From Methanobrevibacter sp. (GTDB lineage: Archaea; Methanobacteriota; Methanobacteria; Methanobacteriales; Methanobacteriaceae): 36,411 nucleotides of DNA. Both the position numbers and the translations under genes were made by a program. The stretch's first letter is position 1; each line of letters starts with the position of its first letter. The stretch is from NCBI RefSeq assembly GCF_015062985.1, contig NZ_SUTI01000017.1, positions 1 through 36,411 on the forward strand. Reading direction: 5' to 3'. Below are positions 27,077-34,345 of this stretch, in pieces. The notes beneath the pieces were generated by a model. That model saw only the letters and a list, made by a program, of their open reading frames with translations, did not search any database and was not told the origin of the DNA.

Positions 27077-28228
27077 ATGGATTGTTATATAACTTACTGC
27101 ATTAAAGGATTTTTGGCTTTTAATGATGATAATGAATTAATATGTGAAAAGTTATTCCCCGAAGATGAAATAATCAATAGACTGATTGAAATTGACAGCA
27201 AGCAAATTGTAAAGGAAGAACTGGAAATAATAGATGAAGTTTCAAAGGATTATGATAACATCATTATCGAATCAAATAAGCGTTTATCCGATTACAAAAA
27301 TGATAAAATCAAAATACAAACCCCAAATAAAGCCGGAGAATTCTTGAGAAGCAATTATGAAAAATTTGATATTGACCCTGCCGAATTAAATGAAATCTAT
27401 CAGAATTTGGCGATTTATAAGATAAAAAAGGAATCTGCCAGTGAAGACAAGCACCTGATTCAAGCCATCAACTCAATCGACGAAATTGATGAAAGCATTT
27501 CCAAACTGATTGAGAGAATCAGGGAATGGTATGCACTATACTTCCCTGAAATGGAAGTTATTAGAAACAATGAGACTTATATCAAACTGATTTCACAAAA
27601 TAAAACAAAAGACAACATTATCGCAGCAAAACCTGATGCATTTCCTGAAGAAATTATTGATATTGATGAAGATATCGATCCAAATGATTTGGAAATTATG
27701 AACAATTACGCCAATTCTATTTATGAACTCCAGAAATCCAGAAAAAACATTGAAGACTACATCGATAAAAAGATGGAGTCAATAGCACCAAATCTAAAGC
27801 TTCTTGTTGGATCCACTTTAGGTGCCAAACTGATTTCACATGCCGGAGGGCTTAAAAGGCTTGCAATGTATCCGTCAAGTACTGTTCAGATAATGGGTGC
27901 TGAAAAAGCGTTGTTCAGGCATCTGAAAAGCGGAGATCGCCCTCCAAAATATGGTCTGATTTATCAACACCCACAAGTAAGAGGCGCAAAATGGTGGAAC
28001 CGTGGAAAGATTGCAAGAATGCTCGCCGGAAGAATATCTCTTGCCGTTAGAAAAGACGTTTTTACCAAAACATTTGATGAAAATATTGCTGATGAATTTA
28101 AACTGAAAGTGGAAGAAATCGAGAAAAATAATCCGTTTCCTACAAAAACAACTAAAAAAAGGAAAGAAGAAAAGAGCAAATCCAAAAAAAGCAGGAAAAA
28201 AGGCAAAAAACATAAAAAGAGGAGATAG
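27077..28228 (+). CDS. nop5: C/D box RNP core protein Nop5
   Basis: This is the archaeal Nop56/58 homologue, the scaffold that joins fibrillarin and L7Ae on C/D box guide RNAs for 2'-O-methylation. The NOP domain core is GSTLGAKLISHAGGLKRLA near residue 242, then PSSTVQIMGAEKALFRHL, PPKYGLIYQHP and RGKIARMLAGRISLAVRKD. The N-terminal half contains a coiled coil (about 115-235). The last 25 residues are a Lys/Arg-rich tail (KKRKEEKSKSKKSRKKGKK). The length of 383 is normal. The fibrillarin gene starts 3 bp after its stop, with its ribosome site inside the nop5 end. Confidence 0.95.
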   Translation: MDCYITYCIKGFLAFNDDNELICEKLFPEDEIINRLIEIDSKQIVKEELEIIDEVSKDYDNIIIESNKRLSDYKNDKIKIQTPNKAGEFLRSNYEKFDIDPAELNEIYQNLAIYKIKKESASEDKHLIQAINSIDEIDESISKLIERIREWYALYFPEMEVIRNNETYIKLISQNKTKDNIIAAKPDAFPEEIIDIDEDIDPNDLEIMNNYANSIYELQKSRKNIEDYIDKKMESIAPNLKLLVGSTLGAKLISHAGGLKRLAMYPSSTVQIMGAEKALFRHLKSGDRPPKYGLIYQHPQVRGAKWWNRGKIARMLAGRISLAVRKDVFTKTFDENIADEFKLKVEEIEKNNPFPTKTTKKRKEEKSKSKKSRKKGKKHKKRR

Positions 28229-28231
28229 AGC

Positions 28232-28873
28232 ATGAATGTTTATTTTAAAGATGGAAACATCGCTACCAAAAATTTAAATCCTGGAACATCAGTATACGGG
28301 GAAGAATTAATTCAGGAAGATGTTGAATACAGGATATGGAATCCAAGACGTTCAAAATTATCTGCAGCTCTTTTAAATGGATTAAAAAATTTAGAAATTG
28401 AAGACACATCAAAAGTATTATACCTTGGCGCATCAACAGGTACAACAGTTTCACATATTTCCGACATTGCAACCAATGGAAGGATTTATGCCGTTGAATT
28501 TTCACCCACTACAGCAAAAAAATTAGTTCAACTGTCCCGTCAAAGGCCCAATATTTCTCCGATTTTAGGAGATGCAACCAAACCCAAAGGATATTTGAAT
28601 TTAGTTGAAAAGGTGGACTTAGTGTACTGTGATGTGGCCCAGCCAACACAAAGCGAACTGTTTATGAGAAACATGAATTTATTCACAAAGGGTGATGGTG
28701 TTGGACTTTTAATGATAAAGGCCAGAAGTATTGATGTAGTGCAGAAGCCTAAAAAGATTTTCAAGGAACAGGAAAAGAAATTGATTGCAAAAGGTTTTAA
28801 GATTATCGAAAAAGTAAAACTGGAACCTTACGAAAAAGACCATATTACATTACTAGTGGAAAAAAATTTTTAA
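28232..28873 (+). CDS. flpA: Fibrillarin-like rRNA/tRNA 2'-O-methyltransferase
   Basis: FlpA is the SAM-dependent methyltransferase of C/D box RNPs. Signatures are EYRIWNPRRSKLSAALLNGL near residue 30, LYLGASTGTTVSHISD (SAM motif) near residue 65, YAVEFSPTTAKKL near residue 89, and VYCDVAQPTQSELFMRN near residue 129. The length of 213 is normal. GGAGAT provides a ribosome site within the nop5 end, so the two proteins are made from one message. Confidence 0.95.
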   Translation: MNVYFKDGNIATKNLNPGTSVYGEELIQEDVEYRIWNPRRSKLSAALLNGLKNLEIEDTSKVLYLGASTGTTVSHISDIATNGRIYAVEFSPTTAKKLVQLSRQRPNISPILGDATKPKGYLNLVEKVDLVYCDVAQPTQSELFMRNMNLFTKGDGVGLLMIKARSIDVVQKPKKIFKEQEKKLIAKGFKIIEKVKLEPYEKDHITLLVEKNF

Positions 28874-28932
28874 AAAAAATCAGTTGATTTCATCCAGATA
28901 AACAGGGCAAAATGCTATAAAATTTCAATAAT

Positions 28933-28957
28933 AAAAAAAAGGGAATTTGAAATTCCC
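28933..28957 (-). terminator. Hairpin plus T8 terminator
   Basis: GGGAATTT and AAATTCCC form a perfect 8-bp stem (28941-28957). On the minus strand eight T follow directly (28940-28933). It lies just after the stop of the MATE/ATPase pseudogene and fits its terminator; flpA ends about 60 bp away on the other strand. Confidence 0.6.
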
Positions 28958-28971
28958 ATTAATCTATTTTA

Positions 28972-29591
28972 TCATTGTTTGATAGTAATTACAGTACTAT
29001 TTAAACCTAAAACCCTTGAATAATCGATTTTATCTGCAATTTTATTTAAAACGGCAATATTTTCAAATTCAAGATTTTCATTTTCAATAACCGGATTAAA
29101 TTCAACTCCAGTATCCTTAACGGAAATCAAAACATTATCCTCATTATTTCTAACAATGACATCAATCGCATCAACATTCTCATTAGTGTTAATGATATTT
29201 ACAAGCATTTCCTCAATAGCCAGACTTACTAAAGCAGCTGAGTGACTGCCCTTTAAGTAATCTTGAACATCCTGGCTAGATTGACAGCTTCTTCAACATC
29301 ACCCGAAATGGTATATTGGAAAACTTTTCCATCATCATTATGCTTATTAATGAAAAATCCTGTGTATTCCCCCTTAGTCTTTTTATTCATGTATTTTGAA
29401 TAACCGAATATGAATAGGATTGTTAATAATTCGGCTATTGCAAATGAAATCCAAATTCCATTCCCTCCGATTGCATAAGCTAGTATAACTGCAAGTGAAA
29501 TTGGCAATACAAATCCTTCAAGCAATGAAATAATTGTGGATAACCTGTTTTGTTGAATTTCCTGAGCAGAAGACAAGTCAAATAAATTCAT
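28972..29591 (-). pseudogene. MATE transporter C-terminus fused to HATPase-like domain, frameshifted
   Basis: From ATG 29591, residues such as QQNRLSTIISLLEGFVLPIS and GNGIWISFAIAELLTILFI match the last helices of MATE multidrug exporters. A soluble region with FQYTISGDVEEAVNL follows. Near 29277-29279 one base appears to be missing. The current frame ends at RMFKIT, while the next frame continues SQDVQDYLKGSHSAALVSLA then IEEMLVNIIN and VKDTGVEFNP to 28972. That second part resembles a GHKL/HATPase (RsbW-like) domain, with N-box IEEMLVN and DTG box. The 620-bp span is one base short of a multiple of three. The first ten or so MATE helices are absent. Confidence 0.72.
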
Positions 29592-29621
29592 CCTATTTAC
29601 CCATAAATTTAATTCATTCCG

Positions 29622-29765
29622 TTAAAAGTAACTCTTAATACAAATAATGCTCAAAAACATTATAAATACTATTTTCCCATTCGCCAATAACCAAATAAAA
29701 TTTATGACATCATCAGGCTCCGATAATATCAATTCTTTTTGATTAAAATTTTTTGCAATATTCAT
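29622..29765 (-). pseudogene. 47-codon ORF, possible N-terminal remnant of the MATE gene
   Basis: ATG 29765 to stop 29622 encodes MNIAKNFNQKELILSEPDDV followed by a hydrophobic C-terminus ending KSYF. The pattern ELI..EP..VIN resembles the N-terminus of MATE transporters, where a similar stretch precedes the first helix. Its stop lies 31 bp before the ATG of the MATE C-terminal fragment, on the same strand. It could be the leftover start of the same gene after an internal deletion, a separate small protein, or chance. Confidence 0.3.
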
Positions 29766-30365
29766 GCCACTACTCAATAAGTGTCATATATATTACTTTT
29801 TAAATTATTCTCCATTAAATCTTGTGAGATTATCGCTTTTTCACGAAAGATTATTTTGAATTATTTACAAAATTCGCAGATACAAAACCCATAATCTGCA
29901 GACTAATAGAAAAATGTATGATGAGAATACATTGAAATTATATGAAATATTAAAAAAAAGAATTAAATGTAAAATACACAATTGAAATCAAACATGAAGA
30001 AAAATCATTTAATATTCGACTTATAACTGAACATCAAAAGGTTTAAACCAATTTAATTTTTCAAAATATTCTCAAAAAGAGATGACCTACACCAATAGCC
30101 AAAAAGATATATTCACCATATCCCAACAAATATACTTAGCTTTGAAATTATCCAGTTCAAAATATTTAAAAATTTTCTCGAATAAAACAGACAACCAATA
30201 ATTTTTCAACACAAACTATACAAATCAGAAACATTTAAAATTTAAAATCAAAATTCCCACAATATTAAAAGAAAACTCAAGATAAACTTTTTAAAATTAA
30301 TCAAAACTTGAAAGAAAACTATCATAAAAAAGGCAATACTGCAAGGTCAATGCTAGAAAAATTTT

Positions 30366-30393
30366 TAAAAAAATCACCCAATTTTTGAGTGAT
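30366..30393 (-). terminator. Orphan hairpin/T-run
   Basis: ATCAC/GTGAT and CAA/TTG pair around a C-A mismatch at 30373-30393, and on the minus strand seven T follow. No intact minus-strand gene ends here; the nearest is coaBC, which ends at 31022. It may be left over from a lost gene. Confidence 0.35.
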
Positions 30394-30446
30394 AATCAAC
30401 TAAAAAATAGCTCTGAGAGAATTAAAAAAATACTACAAAAATGGCC

Positions 30447-30460
30447 AAAAAGTATTACTT
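30447..30460. repeat. AAGTATTACTT palindrome copy
   Basis: AAAAAGTATTACTT has arms AAGTA/TACTT around one central base. It is the same word as at 85-97 and 232-246, at the far end of the window. Confidence 0.45.
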
Positions 30461-30507
30461 AGATACCTTTTTATACTAGAAAATAAGATATTATAATTGC
30501 TAATGCA

Positions 30508-30602
30508 AATAAAATAAAAGTTCATTGAAACGTCCTTTAGGTAGATTCACTCTATTAATCACTCCATTTAACTAATACCTAAAGGCATGAACTTATTTTA
30601 TT
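30508..30602. repeat. 95-bp structured inverted-repeat element
   Basis: Three nested pairings are present. CCTTTAGGTA (30534-30543) pairs with TACCTAAAGG (30576-30585), a perfect 10-bp stem around a 32-nt loop. AAGTTCAT (30518-30525) pairs with ATGAACTT (30587-30594). AATAAAAT (30508-30515) pairs with ATTTTATT (30595-30602). An asymmetric internal loop of eight bases (30526-30533) against one base (30586) separates the two main stems. The extent of pairing is far beyond chance for a spacer. It may be a structured RNA, a MITE-like element or a leftover end of an IS200/IS605-type element. No flanking target duplication or gene of its own was found. Confidence 0.6.
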
Positions 30603-30660
30603 AAAATATTTATTTTGAAAAGACTTTTTTTTAAACTCGATTTTTACATAATTTATTCTA

Positions 30661-30674
30661 AAAAGTATTACTTT
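30661..30674. repeat. AAGTATTACTT palindrome copy
   Basis: AAAAGTATTACTTT is a second copy in the decayed spacer, about 60 bp after the large inverted repeat. Confidence 0.45.
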
Positions 30675-31021
30675 AATGGGCTTATATTTACCTATAGATT
30701 TACTTATCAAATCAAAAATCTAAATCATCAAATTGAAAACACTGAAATTAATTTTCAATAGGATATAATTTTACAACTAACAAATAAGATTAGAGATAAA
30801 ATTTTTTAATAAAATTAACCCCATAGAATGCTATTTAGTTTAACCCAAATTTTTAATGATTGACAATGAAATCAAATGAGAAACACTATTAAAAATATTA
30901 GAAATATGGTTGATTAACTAACAGTTATGGAAGCAAATGTTAAAAATTTTAAAAAGAATTTTCAATATAATGAAAGATACTATTAAAAAGAATGAATTCC
31001 AAATATAAGATATACATTCAC

Positions 31022-31573
31022 TTATATTTTTTCAGAGATTACGTCAAAAATAACTTTTGCAATTTCTCTTTTTGATGACAAAGGCACTGACATCACCTCA
31101 TCGCCGACAATTATAACCTCATTATTATCAGATCCGAAATGACATTCATTTTTAGAAATATCGTTTGCAATAACAATGTCGGTTCCGGCAGCTTCAATCT
31201 GTTTTCTTGCACAGGAAATGATATCCTCCCTTGAAATATTAAATTCTGCCTTAAAGCCCACTAAAAAAATATCCGGATTAATCTTTTTAACTTGGCGAAT
31301 AATCTTTGTAGTTGGTTTTAAGTTTAAAAATAGAGAACTGTTAGAATCAATTTTTTTATCATCAATCTTTTTAAATTCAAAATCCGAAACGGCCGCAGTT
31401 GAAATGAAAATATCAAAATCAGGAACCAGTCTTAAAATGACCTCATTCATTTCACTGCTGGTTTCAACATGTATCACATCAAACACTGATGGAATTTCAA
31501 CACTGACGTTAGCAACAACCAGAGTCAGATCGGCACCTCTGATATATGCCTCTTTTGCAAGCGCCAAACCCAT
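31022..31573 (-). CDS. CoaB ligase part as an open frame (fragment)
   Basis: This is the longest ATG-started frame of the CoaB half, 183 codons. It begins at MGLALAKEAYIRGADLTLV, after the loss of the conserved GGTYEPIDSVRGITNKSSGK segment that contributes to nucleotide binding. Later CoaB elements remain, including STAAVSDFEF, KPTTKII, LVGFKAE and DIVIANDIS. Translated alone it would probably be inactive. See the full coaBC entry. Confidence 0.5.
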   Translation of the reverse strand: MGLALAKEAYIRGADLTLVVANVSVEIPSVFDVIHVETSSEMNEVILRLVPDFDIFISTAAVSDFEFKKIDDKKIDSNSSLFLNLKPTTKIIRQVKKINPDIFLVGFKAEFNISREDIISCARKQIEAAGTDIVIANDISKNECHFGSDNNEVIIVGDEVMSVPLSSKREIAKVIFDVISEKI

Positions 31574-31667
31574 TTTTCCAGAGGATTTATTGGTTATTCC
31601 CCTAACTGAGTCAATTGGTTCATAGGTTCCGCCAAGACTAATTAAAACTTTTTTGCCTTTAATAAAA

Positions 31668-32180
31668 TCAATCCTTCTTATTTAAATTAATTGTCCTTAA
31701 TGATTCAAGAACTATATCATCTTTTGATGGGAATTTGGCTTTTCCCTCATCCATTCTTGGCTTGATGAATTTTGCTGAATCTTCTTCTTTAATTTTATCA
31801 ATATTCTCTTTGATGGCAATATACATTGAATCATGCATGGATGGCACAAACAAAATTGGAGTATCATGCCCGTATGCAGTAATCAAAAGAGTGGAAATTG
31901 CATCATCAGCTATTTTATGTGCAAATTTGGATATTGTATTGGCAGTAGCCGGAGCAACTAAAATTAAATCCTCCTGAGAGTACTTTACATGCTCGATTTT
32001 ACCTGTTAATTTTGTTACGACTTCATTACCTGTTGCAAATTCCATTGCATTAGGATGGATAATTTCACAGGCCGCATCACTCATAAAACATTTGACTTCA
32101 ATACCATTACGTCTAAATTCACGGGCCAGTTTAATGGATTCGGTAGCTGCAATACTACCTGTAACACATAGAATAATCAT
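31668..32180 (-). CDS. CoaC decarboxylase part as an open frame
   Basis: This 170-codon frame has a complete flavoprotein domain: VTGSIAATESIKLAREFRRN at the N-terminus, the active-site His in GKIEHVKYSQEDLILVAPAT, and PSMHDSMY in place of the PAMN motif. A GGTGATTTT ribosome site precedes the ATG. It could be translated as a stand-alone decarboxylase. See the full coaBC entry. Confidence 0.65.
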   Translation of the reverse strand: MIILCVTGSIAATESIKLAREFRRNGIEVKCFMSDAACEIIHPNAMEFATGNEVVTKLTGKIEHVKYSQEDLILVAPATANTISKFAHKIADDAISTLLITAYGHDTPILFVPSMHDSMYIAIKENIDKIKEEDSAKFIKPRMDEGKAKFPSKDDIVLESLRTINLNKKD

Positions 32181-32203
32181 AAAATCACCATAAAAAAAGA
32201 AAA

Positions 32204-32761
32204 TTATGTTATTTGAATATCATCCAGGATGAACTCAAATATGTATAGGTTTTCTTCAAATTCACTTGGCGGAGCGCTGTATAATAATACATAAGCCTGA
32301 CCACCTTTTTCAACCCAAACCGCCTTGTGTTCTTTTTCAACACCAGTACTGTTTGAAGTGTAAACATATTCCACAGCATCAATATTACCTAGTCTAGTTC
32401 CACCGGAAGAAACCAACTTGTATGATGAATCTCTCTGCATCTGATGATAGGTATCATTGACAAAAGTATAAAACTCACCTTCAATAGGTTTTTTCTCAAT
32501 AAGAATAGTTACTTGACCCACACCTGCAGAATCTATTGAATCCAGTTTGGAAATTGCCAATATGGCATATGGTGAAGTTGTCTCAGAATAACCCCAATTA
32601 GAAGGGTAATTGATAACGACACCACCCTTTGACAATGATAACATTTCAGCATTAGCAGTATCAGAAGTATTCTGTGCTGCATTGATGCATGAAATAGCTG
32701 AAAACATTAATAATAATAAAACAATGATAAATATGCCATTTTTATAAACATTACCTTTCAT
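32204..32761 (-). CDS. Secreted PsbP-like protein of unknown role
   Basis: The N-terminus MKGNVYKNGIF precedes a hydrophobic stretch (FIIVLLLLMFSAISCINA) that forms a signal peptide, so the protein is exported or membrane-anchored. The mature part of about 155 residues resembles PsbP/Mog1-like domains: VVINYPSNWGYSE, then VTILIEKKP, DAVEYVYTSN, and the final FEFILDDIQIT strand-helix. The ATG at 32761 is chosen because GGTGAT precedes it by three bases; the frame opens eight codons upstream. It starts 10 bp after the membrane protein gene at 32772, so the two form a unit. The function is unknown. Confidence 0.75.
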   Translation of the reverse strand: MKGNVYKNGIFIIVLLLLMFSAISCINAAQNTSDTANAEMLSLSKGGVVINYPSNWGYSETTSPYAILAISKLDSIDSAGVGQVTILIEKKPIEGEFYTFVNDTYHQMQRDSSYKLVSSGGTRLGNIDAVEYVYTSNSTGVEKEHKAVWVEKGGQAYVLLYSAPPSEFEENLYIFEFILDDIQIT

Positions 32762-32771
32762 ACAATCACCT

Positions 32772-33440
32772 TTAATGACCACCATCTGTTGTTGTCTCTA
32801 TATTTGAACCTCCATCAGCAGATTGCTCACTACTGCCAGAATCATGAGTTTGATCTTGTGATTGCGATGTGTCCGCAGTGGTTTCAACTTGATAGTCGTT
32901 GGACTGGTTATAGTCATTATAATCAGTATAATTAGTAGTCTGTGTAGTATTTTCCGCAATATCTATAGTAAATTCAGGGAATGCAGTATCTTGAACAATA
33001 GCAACAGAGTGAGCATTAGATATTGAATTAAAATCTAAATTAAACACACCGTAACCTACTCCAACAGTAAAACCTAAAACTAACACCAATACAAGCAATA
33101 ACTTAAATGTCCCACTGTCCATAGGTTGTTTTTTCGGTTTATTATATTTAGCATCATCCTTTTTAGGATTGATAATATATTTTTGAACTAAATCCTGTCT
33201 ATTATCCTTCTTTTTATTTATGGTAGGCTTTTTACTTCTTTTTTCATTAGACTGTTTATAAAGCGATTTGCCTTGCATAGATCTTATTCTTTTAGTAGCA
33301 TCTCTAGCATCAATAGCATTTAACTTATCTTCATATTTAGAGCGAAAATAACTATACTTTTCAGCAGAAAGCTTACCAGATTGATAATCTGCTTCCAAAC
33401 TATCCATTATTGCAAGAAGTTTATCTCTATCACTTGACAT
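32772..33440 (-). CDS. Single-pass membrane protein with SHOCT-like N-terminus
   Basis: This 222-residue protein has three parts. Residues 1-45 contain LEADYQSGKLSAEKYSYFRS, like a SHOCT-type helical hairpin. Residues 46-108 are Lys/Arg/Asn-rich and disordered. One transmembrane helix lies at about 110-132 (FKLLLVLVLVLGFTVGVGYG). The last 90 residues are rich in Thr, Ser, Asn, Gln and Asp and presumably lie outside the cell, with many Asn-x-Thr/Ser sites suited to archaeal N-glycosylation. A strong GGGAGGG ribosome site precedes the ATG. It is followed by the secreted PsbP-like gene. No known function. Confidence 0.75.
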   Translation of the reverse strand: MSSDRDKLLAIMDSLEADYQSGKLSAEKYSYFRSKYEDKLNAIDARDATKRIRSMQGKSLYKQSNEKRSKKPTINKKKDNRQDLVQKYIINPKKDDAKYNKPKKQPMDSGTFKLLLVLVLVLGFTVGVGYGVFNLDFNSISNAHSVAIVQDTAFPEFTIDIAENTTQTTNYTDYNDYNQSNDYQVETTADTSQSQDQTHDSGSSEQSADGGSNIETTTDGGH

Positions 33441-33498
33441 TCCTACCCTCCCTGATTTTATTATAATATAAGTTTATATTTAAACATTAATTTATAGT

Positions 33499-34305
33499 TT
33501 ACTTAAATTCAGGATAAGAACCCAAAACTTTTAAAAAATATGTATTTTCTTTTATCTCATCAATGATGCTTTGAACAACATCATCATTTCTATGGCCATT
33601 GAAATCAACAAAAAATAAATATTTACCCAATCCTTTTTTAGACGGCCGGGATTCAATCTTGGTTAAATTAATATTGTTCTTTTGAAAAATGCCTAAAATC
33701 TTATACAATCCCCCAGGCTTATCTTCATAGATTGAAAATATAATAGATGTCTTGTCGCAGCCTGTAGGTTCATGATCCTCTTTTGAAAGCACAACAAATC
33801 TTGTTTCATTATTCTCATTATCCTGAATATTGCTTACAAGAACTTCCAAATTATACAACTCTGCTGCTTTTGAATTGCCGATAGCAGCCTTATTTTTGAA
33901 TCCTACAATGTTTTTAGCCGCATTAGCAGTACTTATTGCGTAATGAGGTTGAATTCTATGTTTTTCAATGAATTCCTGGCATTGAGATATGGCTTGAGCA
34001 TGAGAATATACATCCTCAATGTCTTCCATAGAAGTTCCGGGATTTACAATAAGATTTTGATTAATCGGAATGATTATCTCTTTGAAGATTTTTAAGTCGA
34101 ATTTATGAGCCAAAGAATCCAATGTGATTCCAACAGGTCCTTCAATTGAATTCTCAATCGGGACAATACCATAAGTTGATTCAGATGCTGAAACACTTTC
34201 CATTACTGCAGGAATGGTGCAATATGGAATTAAATCATCTCCAATCATACTAGCTACTTCGTGGGTGAAAGTTCCTTTAGGTCCTAAAAAAGAAATTAAC
34301 GGCAT
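33499..34305 (-). CDS. pheA: Prephenate dehydratase PheA
   Basis: PheA converts prephenate to phenylpyruvate in phenylalanine synthesis. The dehydratase domain has ISFLGPKGTFTHEVA at the N-terminus, VPIENSIEGPVG near residue 49 and the catalytic NNETRFVVLS near residue 163. The C-terminal ACT domain, which binds phenylalanine for feedback control, carries DKPGGLYKILGIF and the LTKIESRPSK motif. The length of 268 is normal for a stand-alone enzyme. GGGGGT precedes the ATG. The upstream CBS gene ends 41 bp away on the same strand. Confidence 0.95.
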   Translation of the reverse strand: MPLISFLGPKGTFTHEVASMIGDDLIPYCTIPAVMESVSASESTYGIVPIENSIEGPVGITLDSLAHKFDLKIFKEIIIPINQNLIVNPGTSMEDIEDVYSHAQAISQCQEFIEKHRIQPHYAISTANAAKNIVGFKNKAAIGNSKAAELYNLEVLVSNIQDNENNETRFVVLSKEDHEPTGCDKTSIIFSIYEDKPGGLYKILGIFQKNNINLTKIESRPSKKGLGKYLFFVDFNGHRNDDVVQSIIDEIKENTYFLKVLGSYPEFK

Positions 34306-34345
34306 ATTAATACCCCCGAAAAAAAAATAAAAAAAGAAAGAAATA

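Larger units (their letters stand above)
29592..31021. other. 1.4-kb spacer without an intact gene
   Basis: No credible intact gene is seen. The stretch holds a 47-codon minus-strand frame (29622-29765), short plus-strand frames that look like eroded coding sequence (about 29836-30395), a minus-strand hairpin/T-run (30366-30393), a large inverted repeat (30508-30602) and two AAGTATTACTT palindromes (30450-30460, 30662-30672). It appears to be a patch of gene decay between the MATE pseudogene and coaBC. Confidence 0.6.
31022..32180 (-). pseudogene. coaBC: coaBC with a one-base frameshift between its two domains
   Basis: CoaBC makes 4'-phosphopantetheine in CoA synthesis: CoaC is the flavin-dependent decarboxylase and CoaB the cysteine ligase. 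The CoaC half runs from ATG 32180 to TGA 31668. The CoaB half continues in a different frame: RIDFIKGKKVLISLGGTYEP, then IDSVRGITNKSSGKMG and onward to 31022. The span of 1159 bp is one base too long for a single frame. The shift must lie between the two stops at 31668 and 31684, within AATAAGAAGGATTGA. No ATG, GTG or TTG lies in the CoaB frame before the nucleotide-binding segment. Outside this point both domains look intact, so a sequencing error, a very recent mutation or recoding must be considered. Confidence 0.85.

Noticed and set aside
27875..28233. Long antisense open frames under the 3' part of nop5
   Set aside because: They are explained by the Lys-rich tail of nop5, whose complement reads as Phe/Leu-rich codons. 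There is no ribosome site or family match.
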